Positions 17,301 through 30,200 of a DNA stretch of 64,000 bases are shown one piece after another (within the stretch, counting starts at the first letter, position 1; each line of letters begins with the position of its first letter). Made by a program: the position numbers and the translations under genes. The notes under the pieces are model-generated. The model was not told the DNA's origin and made no database searches. It worked only from the letters and a program-made list of their open reading frames with translations. This stretch comes from Pterobdella sp. o SKG-2022. Taxonomy: Eukaryota > Annelida > Clitellata > Hirudinida > Piscicolidae. Where the stretch lies: positions 1,892,184-1,956,183 of the forward strand of contig OZ038320.1 of NCBI GenBank assembly GCA_964035795.1, given 5' to 3'.

Positions 17301-20300
17301 TTCTGTATCATGAAATGTTATGTGCTAATGCAATACAATCATGGGTTTGATTGCAGTGGAATGAGATTAAGAAAAGCTAAAACATGAAGGATTTTCAAAT
17401 TTAGATAAACACTTTTTTTTTTTTTCACGCTGATTTAAGGCTGAAGTTATTAGAATTACTTTATGCGTTTCCGTATATAAAGTTCTATGTATTTTGTCAA
17501 AAAATATCTTGTTCTGTTCTTATATTTATTTTATGATGCTGAATCGTATATAAGATATGATACAACTCCAGTATTTCCGAAACGAAGCCAAGCTGCCTGA
17601 AAACAAGCAATATATTCTCGCCATGCAGAGTTGACTAGGTGCATGAATACATATAAGCCCCATTATCTCAGTTCAATGAAGACCAATAAATATAAATGAA
17701 GAAAAAGTAAATTAAACAATGCAAATGCAACATTTAATGAATAAATACAAAACTAGACAAAATGGTATTGAATGAGTCGCACGAGAAGACACAGACTTTA
17801 TAAAATTAAACACACTCATGGGAGACACAAAAAACATTAAAAAAAAAATAAAAAAATATGTACTTCAGAAAATAGTGAAATAAAAAACCAATAGACAAAA
17901 AATAAAACGCACACACCTGCCATCCTTTTCAGCAGCTCCACCTAGCGACAGAGTCTTGATGAAGATACCCAACTTTTCCAGACCTGCATCCGCCCCCACA
18001 CCCATGCCTATGATGCTGAATCCCAGGCCTTCAGTCCCTGTGTGTGTGTGTGTAAAATGTGAATCACAAACCCCAGTAGATGGGTAGAAAACATTCGACT
18101 ACATCTTCTTCACTCAACTCAATTGAGTTGGTGCACATTTTTCAGACCATAGGATTCTATACCCCCTTTAAAGACAACTCAGCAGTGAGTGAAGCAAATT
18201 TTGCAGATAATATGTACTCAAGAGCATGTAAAGTTTGTGGTGCAATTTAATGTACCTGATTACTACCTGGTTGTATGCTTAGTTGTTCGTGCAGATCAAC
18301 GATGGTGGGTACAAAGAGTGGTTTAGTGATAGGTGGATATTAAGTGCGTCTCAGATGGAGATTCACAATGAAAATTTCAAAAGCTTTGTAAAATTTTTAA
18401 TTGATAATAATTATTTCGAAAGATTTTTGAATAATATTTCTTAAAGAAATGTGCGAAAGATTTGAAGGGACTTTGACTCTGAAGGATCTATCAAGGTTTT
18501 GAGAGGTTCGAACTTCACAATGTATTTCAGAGAAGTTACTATAAAAACAGTGCAATATTCAAACCATATGATCGAATATAATGGAAATATATTTTAAAAA
18601 AAGTAAGAGAAGTCATTTAAAATTCGATTAGAAGAGGATAGTTCAAAGCTATATCTTAGCTTATGATTCATTTTTGTTTTTAAGCATTTTATTTTTAATA
18701 TTTTTCAGTTTTATGCGTCAAAAAAAGGGATTGTGTATTACTAATAGTTGAAAAAAAAACTACAGTTTTTGATGAGTTAAACCAACAGTAATGTTTCATT
18801 ATGAAGTTATGTAATGTTTTGATGGTTTTTGTTGTTTTGTAACGAAAAACGTCAAATAAGAGGAATTTTTAATACATTTATTGAGAATCGGAAGCTATAA
18901 TTTTCGATAAGTTTAGCCTTATCGTAAAACGTTAGCTAACGTTTTATGATAAGGCTAAACTTATCGAAAATTATAGCTTCCGATTCTCAATAAATGTATT
19001 AAAAACTCCTCTTATTCAATGTTTTTCGTTACAAAATATTGAAGAAAAATACATACGATGTCTCTGAAAAGTTTTTTTGTACTCACCCAAAAGTGTTTTC
19101 TTTGAAACTAAATTCATCTTATTATTATTATTACTACTATTATTATTATTATATTGGTAAGCGTTGTGTCAAAAACTTTTCCAATTTAATAATGTGTCTT
19201 GATTCACATATCATTATTGAAGTTATCGACCATATCAAAGAAAAAACCATCAAAACGAGCGTCGATGTTGTTTTGGATGATGGTAGAAAAAATGTTTTGT
19301 GGAAAAACATATTAAAAATTGATGTTAGCACCAGAGATGAGGAGAAATAAAACTTTTATGATTATCAATAACTATCATTACTAGTATCAATAATTACCAC
19401 TACTACTGTTCTTTATTCACATAATTCTGAATACTGGAGATTGAAATAAAAAAAAAATCATAACCACGTGAAAATAGTTTAAAACTTGAAAAAAAAACAA
19501 GAAAAAATAAACCACAAAACTCTGTCGAAGACAATGAAAAGACACTGAAAGAGAGCTCAGCCCAAATAAAAAAAATCAAATATATTAACACTGTGTTGAC
19601 CCATAAAGTCTGTTTTTTTTTCGCCTCATTTTTTTTAAAAACACGCTGGTTTTGTGTAAAACTTCAAGAACCTTTAGAACCAAATTGAAACTACCACTCT
19701 TACCACTCGAAACACTTCCTCGTGAGCCATCAAAAACACCACATGAATTCAACTTGGAATAAAAATCTGTATAAGTACTCCACTAAACCCAATAGCCCCT
19801 CTGAGCGTCTCATACCTGCATTGCCTTGATCATCCACCCTCACGACAGCATATTACTAAATAAATCACCACGTACACTAAATCAGCCATCTCCTGAACCA
19901 ACGTCTCTACTAACCTACCTTCACCGCATCCACCTCACTCTACCACCATCAACCACTCTACAACCCCTCCACCGGCTCTCTCATCTTTCCAACTATTTCA
20001 CGAACCCTACCACAACCCCTATACCAGCTCTCTCATCCTCACAATCACTGCATCAACCCCCACCACAACCACCCACCCACCTTTATACAGCTCAACATCA
20101 AACAGCTCCATCTTCTCGACCCTCTTTTCCAACTCATACTCTGCAGATGCAGCCATGGGATCCACATCTTCATTGTGACGGTCATATTCCTCTACTGAGT
20201 ATGTTGAAAATACCTGCAAGTTTGGTGGGTGGGTAGATGGTGCAACTGGTGATGGTGAGTGAGTTGTTTGAATGAATGATGGTGGGTGGATTGGCTGGAT

Positions 20301-20723
20301 CAGTAATTAGTGGTTGTATGAAGGGATTGGTAAGAATGTTATAGATGAAATAAAAACTGAAAATTAGTTAGGTAAGTAGTTGTACTGGTAGAAATAAAAA
20401 TTTAATGGCCACGAGAGTTTTCGTTTGGATGATGATAATATTGGATGATTGCATGTTTCGTTGAATACATGCTACCATCAAAACGAACATGAGACAAAAA
20501 TGATGCCAATTAAGTTAAAATAATAAGAATAACCAACAATATCAATAAAAAAAAACGAATAAAATTTTTTTAATAATAAAAAATAATGGCACAAAAATGA
20601 ATTTGCTCATAAACAAAAGGTTGTTATTGTAGTTGCAAAAATGTTACAGGTCGCATAAATAAGTCTCACTACGTCATTCGAATATGCTGCTCTGTAAACA
20701 CGCTGTGGTACGATACAATGTGC

Positions 20724-20755
<32 letters not shown>

Positions 20756-23700
20756 TGATAATAGCAATGAAATAAATAATTATAATAATTCCAGTGAGGA
20801 TGTTAATGATATTTTTAATAATAATGGAATAACAAAGATGAAACATCAAATCCCTAATTGAAGGCTGGAATAAAAACTGTACTAATGCTTGAAGCAACAA
20901 GTTTGCTTATTAGGAGTGGTGCAGTCTTTCATTTTAAATAACCTTTGGAAGTTTTATTTTTATAGAATTATAATTATTTTTAGGCTACGAAAAGTGAATA
21001 ATTTTATGAAACTATAACGCCAGAAAAATCATAGCTTCGATTTAATTAAAATTTTTTTAAAACTCGCTGACAGAATATCTGCTTAATTTAAAAACTGCCC
21101 TTGCTACATAGATTCTAACATTTTTGAGTCGAGCATCTGTTCTTTTTGTTGCTGAATCATGATGTTGTTTGGGACTTGTGGATGGTGACATTTTCTTGTT
21201 GAAACTTTAACTTGTCAACATGAAATTTTTTCATAACCGAGATTAAATGATTTCATGTTTTTAAATTTTTTCCAACATTCTGACGTCCTGCAGAAGTTGT
21301 CAAGTCTGTCTACCCTTCCCCATGATGCCCTAAGTCATTAATGATCTTCCTCCAACACTTCTAATATACATTTTCAGATCTCTCCCACCATTAAGCCATT
21401 AGTACCAATGTTCTTTTAAAAAATCTTTGATTTGGGACGTTCTAGCTGTTTGGCAACTTTTCTGTTGCTCCAATCTTCTCACATACTAAATTTTCAGCCA
21501 TCATATTTTATGACAACTGCTTCAATTTTTCATTAAATTTCCACAAAAATAAACTTGAATGATTATTGTCTCAAACAAAAACTATAAAAACTTTATAATT
21601 TGTTATTATCGCTCAAATGCGCGCCTTATTATGAGTAGACTTTTGACGGTGGATTTCTGAATAGCACCAAAAATATATTGAATTTTGATATTCTTTCTTA
21701 AATTACTTATTTTTCATAAGCTTTCCGATATTATAATTCAAAACAAACATGTTTTTGATAAAGTTATTTCAAACATAAGATATTGGCGACTTTTATGAGC
21801 AGCACTATGTGAGCATGTCTGGAACATTGAGACATGACTTTTTAATTATGTTCTTCTGAAAAGTTAAAAATATCACAATGATGGACACAAAACAAGCGTA
21901 CTGTTATGCCATCAAAGACCATTGATTGACGTGAATCAAATATTAGTAGTAACCACCAGTAATATTCAAACTTTGGCAGACTATCACCAATGAAAATGAG
22001 ATCATTTGAATGTTTTGAAATACAACTTAAAAAGAGACAATATTTTGATACATTTTTTATTTAACTAAAATTTTCGAAAAATTCAACATTGTCATAATTA
22101 ATTGTTTCAAGTTGAATTTATCGAAAATTTTAGTTGAATGAAAAAATTTATCAAATATTGCCTTTTTTATGAAATTATTTTTAAAAACAATCAACAAAAC
22201 ATTGATACATGAAGTCTCTGAAGACAGATCCTTTCATGAATAGATACATTATTACTTTCATTATTATTAATAATAGCAATAACAATGCAAATAAATACCA
22301 ATACCACAAAGACGGAAAGACATTAGGATACCTTAATTTTATCGTTGGTAAAGCGCACCCTGGATGGCTTCTTGGATGGACACTCTGAGTCATCACCATC
22401 ATCACCCACTTCTGCCAGCCCCTGCACCTCGTAGTAATAATCCCCATTATCCATCATATGGTATTCACCTTCCAGTGTCTCTGATGGTGGTCATGAGTGG
22501 TGATGATGGTAGTGGAGTGGGTGAAGGAAGAATGGATAGTAGTAGTGTGTGGATAAGTGGTGTTGTGTGGGTAAGTGATAAGAGAGTAGATGTTGATTGT
22601 GGGATTGGTGGAATGGATGGGTGTATGGATGACAGTGAAATTGGCATTGGAAGTATTGGGACAGTGATAACTTGTGAGAGTAATGGGTTCAAAGAAATAG
22701 GGGAGTAGATTATGGTGTAGTTGATGGGGATGCAATTTAGTAATCTATAGAGAGATGAGCGAGATGTGAAGCGCTATTTCCGGAATGATGGTGAAATGAC
22801 TTCTTCTTGATTAATTATTGACCATGGGAGAGTAAAACTCAAAGATGATGGTATACGTCAAAATGAAAAAAAATATATTAGCGGTATTTAGGTTTTGCTG
22901 ATGATAGATGATGGTGATGGTAGCGAGAATGATAATGATGATGAAGGATGGTGATGATGGCGAGAAAGATGATGGTAGTGATGATGGCGAGAATGATGAG
23001 GATGATGGCGAGAATGATGATGGTGATGATGATAGCAAGGATGATGATAGATGGATCTGATGAAGTTATTTGTGATTGATTAATCCATGCTAGCGTGGAA
23101 ACGAACTTGAAACGATGATGATAGAGAAGTGATGATGATGATGATGATAGAGAAGTGATGATGATGATAAAGCTATGATGATGATAAGAGAGAAGTGATG
23201 ATGATGATAGAGAAGTGATGATGATGGTCATCATGATAAAGCTATTTTGGAGTCATGATTATTATTCAGTGAGAGATATTAATCGAAAATAACGAGAAAA
23301 AAAGTTGTAGGAGCATAGAAACGCTATAAAAACAATGATGATACTGATGAATAATATCATAAGTATAAGCTAAAAATACAAATAAAAAATTTAATTTTAT
23401 ATATTGATAACAATATGAGTAGATTAAAGACAACAATAACGGTAAAACAATAAAAATCAATAGTAACAATGATGAGGGTGACAATGATGATGATGGAAAA
23501 GCTAGTGTTATGGTGATAGTTAAGATGACGATCGATAGTGATGAGATAATGGTAACGAATGGGAAGACAGGTGGATGATGATTGTGATTATTTGATATGG
23601 TGTGATAATAGGTCAATGAAATATTGATAATAAAATTTAAAAAAAATGAAAAATTCAAAAAAAAAATCATGATTTGGGGTTTTATTAACGATAAAAACTT

Positions 23701-24063
23701 CAAATCCCTCAGGAAACCAACACAGGGCATTACCATGGTGAATAATTAACTTCGGGGATGTGCATTAAAAAAAACCCATCAAACTATATCTTAATTACAA
23801 AAAGTTTTCCTATATTTACTACATACCAACAAAATAGGGCATTATTGTTTATAAAGTGTAAAATTTAATGCAGTTGTTTTAGTAAGTAAATAACATGAAT
23901 ACATTATTATTTTTATTATTATTATTATTACCATTATTACAGAAATGTAGTCGTAGAGATAACATTACTTATATTGAATTTAGTGTTAATACTAATTACT
24001 ATTCTTATTATTAATGTATTTAATGTTAATACTTATTATTATTATTGTATTTAATATTGATAC

Positions 24064-24097
<34 letters not shown>

Positions 24098-24232
24098 CAT
24101 CATATTTAATGTTAATACTTATTATTATTATTGTATTTAATAGTGATACTTATTATTATTATTATTATTGTATTTAATATTGATACTTATTATTATTATT
24201 ATTATTATTATCATCATATTTAATGTTAATAC

Positions 24233-24269
<37 letters not shown>

Positions 24270-27200
24270 ATTTAATGTTAATACTTATTATTATTATTAT
24301 TATTATTGTATTTAATATTGATACTTATTATTATTATTATTATTATTATTATCATCATATTTAATGTGAATACTTATTATTATTACTGTATTTAATGTTG
24401 ATACTTATTATTATTATTATTATTATTATAGTAATATTAAATGTTATTATGGAATTCGCCGATGAAGCAATTATTCACCTTTCACAAACAAAAGTTGAGA
24501 TAATGGTGATGTGTACAACACCATTCAACATCTATAATAATAATAATATTAAAAATAAAAATAAAAAATTTAAAAAAAGGAAAAAACTTCAAAATGAAGT
24601 ATAACAATAATTCACAAACAGAATTAAAGAGAAAATGAAATTATTAGCTACAAAAAAATAATAAAAAAAACACAAGTAATAATTAAAAAAAATAGAGAAA
24701 TAAACACCAATCGATGGTAAAAACTGATGGTGAAGCCAAAAAATAATGATAAACAAACCATGATTGTTTTCAGTGGCAGTGTGGGTGGAATGGTAAGGGT
24801 GGTGGTGGTGATGTTCATCTTCCTTATTCTGACCAATCCTGTGTGGTTCCAATAATAACAATAATCATATAATATTGATAATTATAAAAGTAATAATAAT
24901 ATTAATAATAATATTGATAATAATAGAAATTAATAGTCTGTGAATTATAAATCGAAATGACTAAAACAATAAAAGCTATATTATAGTATTCAGCTTACAT
25001 AACTGTGACGATAAAAAAAAACAGAAAAATAATAATTGAAAGTGCATAATTTAAAACACGTTGCAACGACTTGCCTAGCCTTCAATTTGAAAATTAAAAT
25101 TCACAATCTGAATTTATTCTGCAATATAAGCACAGGTACTCAAAGTTCCTTAATGTATTCAAGTGATACACAGTTTGAGCAAGTTTGAGATTTATTAATG
25201 AAGACATAAGGAATGAAGTTGTGCGCATTTGATTAGGTGACCAAAATGTTTGACTTCATGATTAACATATATTGACTGCTATGCTTTGAAATCAAAAATT
25301 GATAATCATGAATACGTTAGCTATGACAAAAGTTATATTTCAATATTAAACATACGGTACTAAAATAATAGAAAAAAATAAATATTTAAATCATGGAAAC
25401 TAAATATAATTTTTGCATCAAAAAGCTTTGCTAATAAAAAAGGCAAATAGCCAACTTTTTGCGTTTATTTTCGATAATCTGTTTCTATTGATGTCTTCCA
25501 GCAATATTTTTAATGCCTTTTTATAATATTGAGTGGTAAGGTCTAGTGTATATAGAAAAGCTGAGACTTAATATCAATAACTCCAGTTCTTTTTATCTCA
25601 CCTCATTCAGTTAGCTTCTTGAAAGGGTATCACTAAAAATAATAGACTAATAATAATAATAAAAATAATAATTATAATAATATATTAATAACAAAAGCTT
25701 TAATAAGAAAAATAGCATGAATAGCAAGAATAACATCATCATCATCACCACCACCAATACTAATTAGCATGTATTTTTCGTTATTCCAAACAGGTAAATC
25801 ACCCTCTTTGATTTATAAGCACCATTATTATCAATAACATTTTCATTTCCATTTTATATTATCATTATTATTACTTTTATTATTATTGTGTTTTTACGAC
25901 AGCAATATCATATTTTGTGGATTTTTATCAAGGTGGATATAGGATATAAATTATAAAACACCAATCTGAAAAAAATAACAAAAATCATGATAAAATCATA
26001 AAATAAATAATAATAATAATTAATATAATAAATCATGAAAATTTTATGAAATGGCTAAAACACGATGATCACGACCGATTCATGACAAGGTGATGTCACG
26101 TATAATAATATCAATAATAATAACAATATAAAAAATAATAACAACAATAATAATAATAATAATAATAACAACAATAAAAACAAAATAAAACTAATAATAA
26201 AAATAAGAGCAAAGTAATAATATTAACCAGCAATGATAATGGAAAATTGAAATGAGAAGTGATTTGACATAATGATTCATAAAGAGTCAACAAAAAAGTA
26301 GAGAATTGATAAGTTCTTTACATCAACATTATTGCCACAATAAAGTTATTTTTAGCTGCAGTGAATATAAAATAAAAACAGCAATAAATAAAATATATAT
26401 TGATTTTTTATCTTTAAATAAGAAAATTCATTGATGATTTTAGTAAGGTTGAACTTATGGGAAAATTCAGTTTTGATAAAACAATAAACATATGTACAAT
26501 TTTGTTATTTTAAAAATTAAAAAATCAAAAAAAAAATTTAATATTTAAAAAAAAACACAAAATGCATTTTAAATTGGATTAAATTCACCAAAATAGATTG
26601 GAACAAAACAACAATTATTTGATCTAATTGTATAATTAAAATGAAATTATTCAGTCACCAAACACAATGGTAAACTTTTTGAACGTTGAAAATCCACATT
26701 TAAATACATCGGATTCTCAACATCCCAACATCCAAACAATTATGACAACTTGGAGGTCCTCAAAAACTGTCGTGAACTCATAGTCATGATCGCTTTTGAT
26801 TCTGACATACTTGGTCAATATGAGTCATTCTACGTGTATTTTGCTTGTGCTTAATTTATTGTATGTTTATTTTATTTCATAAGTTATGCTTTTATTATAC
26901 TTATGCTTTCTTATTCAATTTTTCTTTCTTTCTGCCCACCTTGTTTGCTTGCTTAGCGCTATAAAAATCAACATTATAATTATATGGACAAATCGCAATA
27001 AAATAATATTTATAAATAAAATATTAATATATTTTTAAATTTGAAATAATAAAATTCCTAATTTTAAGGTTTTACATGAAGTGAAAGGAAATTTTCACAG
27101 TAAGGCTATATTTATTAAAAATTCTGTCATTTGTCTTTCAATAAATATATTAAAATCTCCCAAAAGTTGGTGTTTTTTTTGAAGAATGACAATAATAGTT

Positions 27201-30200
27201 TAATTAAAACTAACAATGCACATCAATAAAAACACGACCAACACCCAACAATGCTAACAGATGGATAAAACACAACGTCAAAATCAAGACACAACAAATA
27301 ACCACAAAATGACTCATCATTTGGTAATTAGTTCTATAATTAGATTAATTGTTGCCTATTAAATATTCATCATGTAATTGTTGTACAGAGATTAATAGTA
27401 ACAAAATCAGATCTAATTGGTCGTGTTATGGGTCGTAATATGAATGAATTGAAAAATTCGTTACTAAAAATAACTTTATTATAAGGTATTTATCTTGAGA
27501 GTTATTAAGAGGCATTATTACAAATATGTAAATGTGAGAAAAAATTATTAAAGCAACAATATCAATGTGAAAGATATAAATAGATATTGACACAATGACG
27601 TCGATGTGGAAGTTATAAATAGGCATCATCTATGATGCCTTAACGTTGGTATCAATGTTATTCAGATTCAGATCATGTTATGGAAGAGGTGGTGGAACAT
27701 ACGAAAAAAATCCTTATATGAATGATGACGATGATGATACTCCAAAAACTAAAATATTAAAAAAAATTAAAACGCCTGTGAAAAAACGAACGAACTGCAT
27801 GGAAAGCTCATCTAGTGTTTTTGGAAAAACTAATAATTAAAAACAAGTGCTATACTTCCGGCATAAGAACCTTATCGTCATTATTATTATGGGTGCGATA
27901 TATTTGGATATAAATACATAGATGATTCATGATTTGATAGGTACGTACGTGAAATGATGTTGATAAGCCAAGCAATATACTATGATAAGGAGAGATTAAT
28001 CACCCATGATAGTCTTTTAACCTTTTTACTTTTTTATCATTTATTTATCAGTTTATAATAACATAAAAAACAATAAATCTAATAATATGGACAATAATAA
28101 CATTATTATTTAAATTTTTTAGATACAACTGAAACAAGCTCTTTTAAGCCATTGCAAAGCACCGCCAAGCAAAAAAATTATTTGAATAATTAATATATAT
28201 AATTATTATTATATAACTAGAAAATTATGTTCCGTATTGATGATTATATACCTAAAATGAATCTAGTAACAAAATAACGATACTAAAGGTTTAGATAGCT
28301 ATCAGGTTAACGCCACTAGAATAAAATTGTGATGATGACAATAAAAATAAAAATAATAACAATAATAATAATAATAATGATGAATAAAAGTAATTATACT
28401 TTTAAAAAATAGTATAATATAAAAAGTCCTAAATCAATAAAACATAACACTAATAAAATAAAGGTAATTAAGGAAATTATGGATAATACATAGAAATGAG
28501 CAATAATCAATAATAATAATAATAATAAAAATAATGGTAAAAATAGTAACTTATTATTTTTATTGCTCAGTTATTGATGTTGTTGACTCATTCTTTGATG
28601 ATATTCATGAAAAGTTTATGTCATTTCTGCTTTCATAGGTCAGCGTGTGCAGTCAAATCAATAAGGGAGATAGCAAAGGAGATAGTTATAAAATAATGAT
28701 AACATTGATAATGAAGATATCAATAATAATGGTAATAGGAAAAATAACAATTGAATAAAAATAATAGTTATAATATCATTTTATGAGTAATATTATTATA
28801 AGTCATATTATTATTAAAAACAATAATAATAATAGAGCAAATAAAAAAATAGGTTGAAATCAGGAAGTTGAAAAAAAAACTAAAACTACAGTCATAATAT
28901 CGATAATAGAAATTGAGCTTCAAAATCAAACAGGATTGACCAATAATTAATTGTAACGAAAAACATCAAAAAAGAGGAATTTTTAATACATTTATTGAGA
29001 TACAAAAGCTATAATCTTCGATAAGTTCAGCCTTATCATAAAACGTTAACGAACAAAATTAAACCGTAACCGTTTTCAATAAATGTGTTAAAAATTCCTC
29101 TTGATGTTTTTCGTTACAATATTGAAGAAAAATACATATGAAATCTCTGAAAAGTTACACCAATACCGATAGTTTTCTTCAATGGGTCACATATTATATC
29201 TTTAAACAAGATTGAACAAGGATTTTCAAGATGAATAGTTGAATAAATTTTAAAAAAATTTATAATATATATGATTATAATACTGAGTTTTGAAAACGCT
29301 GAATGTAGCATACCAAGTCGTTTTCTAGTGTTTATGTCAGTGTTTCTATGATGCATACAACTTTCCAAGGTTCTAACTTTTATGATATATATAACTTGAC
29401 AGAAATGTTATAAAACAACGACTTTTTCAACCCTAATAACCGAAATGATTAACATAAAACGATCAATTAGTTCTTGTGTTTTGTAATGAGGTTGGAACCA
29501 TTAATAATTTATTTAAAAACTGCCTCTCTTTGAAGTTTTAAAAATGTAATTACTGATGATATTTATTAGTTTTTTTAATTGAAAAAATAACTGATATTAT
29601 TATTACTAATATTATTATTGATAATGACTATTATTATTATTATTATTAAGGGTTATTATTCTTGTTACTGATGGTTACTATTATTGTTTTCATGTTAATT
29701 GGGAGATGGATTGGAATGGTGGTGTTATGACTTACAGCGATTTTTGAAAAATAAATAATAATAAAGAATAAACTAAAAATAGTAACAAACTATTATAATT
29801 TTCTAAGTTTTAGAATTTAATGGTGATATCTTCAATGTGAACGAAATTCAGTGATAGAGAAATTAGATAGATTTGAAAGCATAATAGGAATAATATCACC
29901 AATGGTAATAACAATAACTACAAAAAAAAATAATAATGATGGTATAAACAAAACATAAAATGATGTTTGAATTGAATTTAAATCAATGGCGGATGATTAT
30001 TTTAAGAAAAAAGAAATGAAAATTATAACTAAAAATAGTTAAAAAAAATATTAAAAAGGATAATAAAATCTGATCAATACCATTGTATCTTCAAGATTTA
30101 TAATGAAATAACGCCAAAAACAACAATAATATAAATAAGGACAATAATAATAATAATATAATAAATTTTTCAAAAAAATAGAAAAGATAAGCAAAAATGA

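Noticed and set aside
19039..19350. 103-codon open frame with a Tyr run
   Set aside because: Starts in the shared flank of the MITE-like repeat, runs through an ATT microsatellite, and has no similarity that I recognise.
19826..20236. 136-codon + strand frame
   Set aside because: Overlaps neurabin exon 4 on the opposite strand and CCAC/CATC-rich sequence; a shadow frame.
22364..22735. Several His/Ser/Gly-rich frames on both strands
   Set aside because: Produced by GATG/GGTG repeats around neurabin exon 3.
22811..23736. Ser/Ile-rich minus-strand frames up to 156 codons
   Set aside because: Translations of the GAT tract and neighbouring A+T-rich intron.
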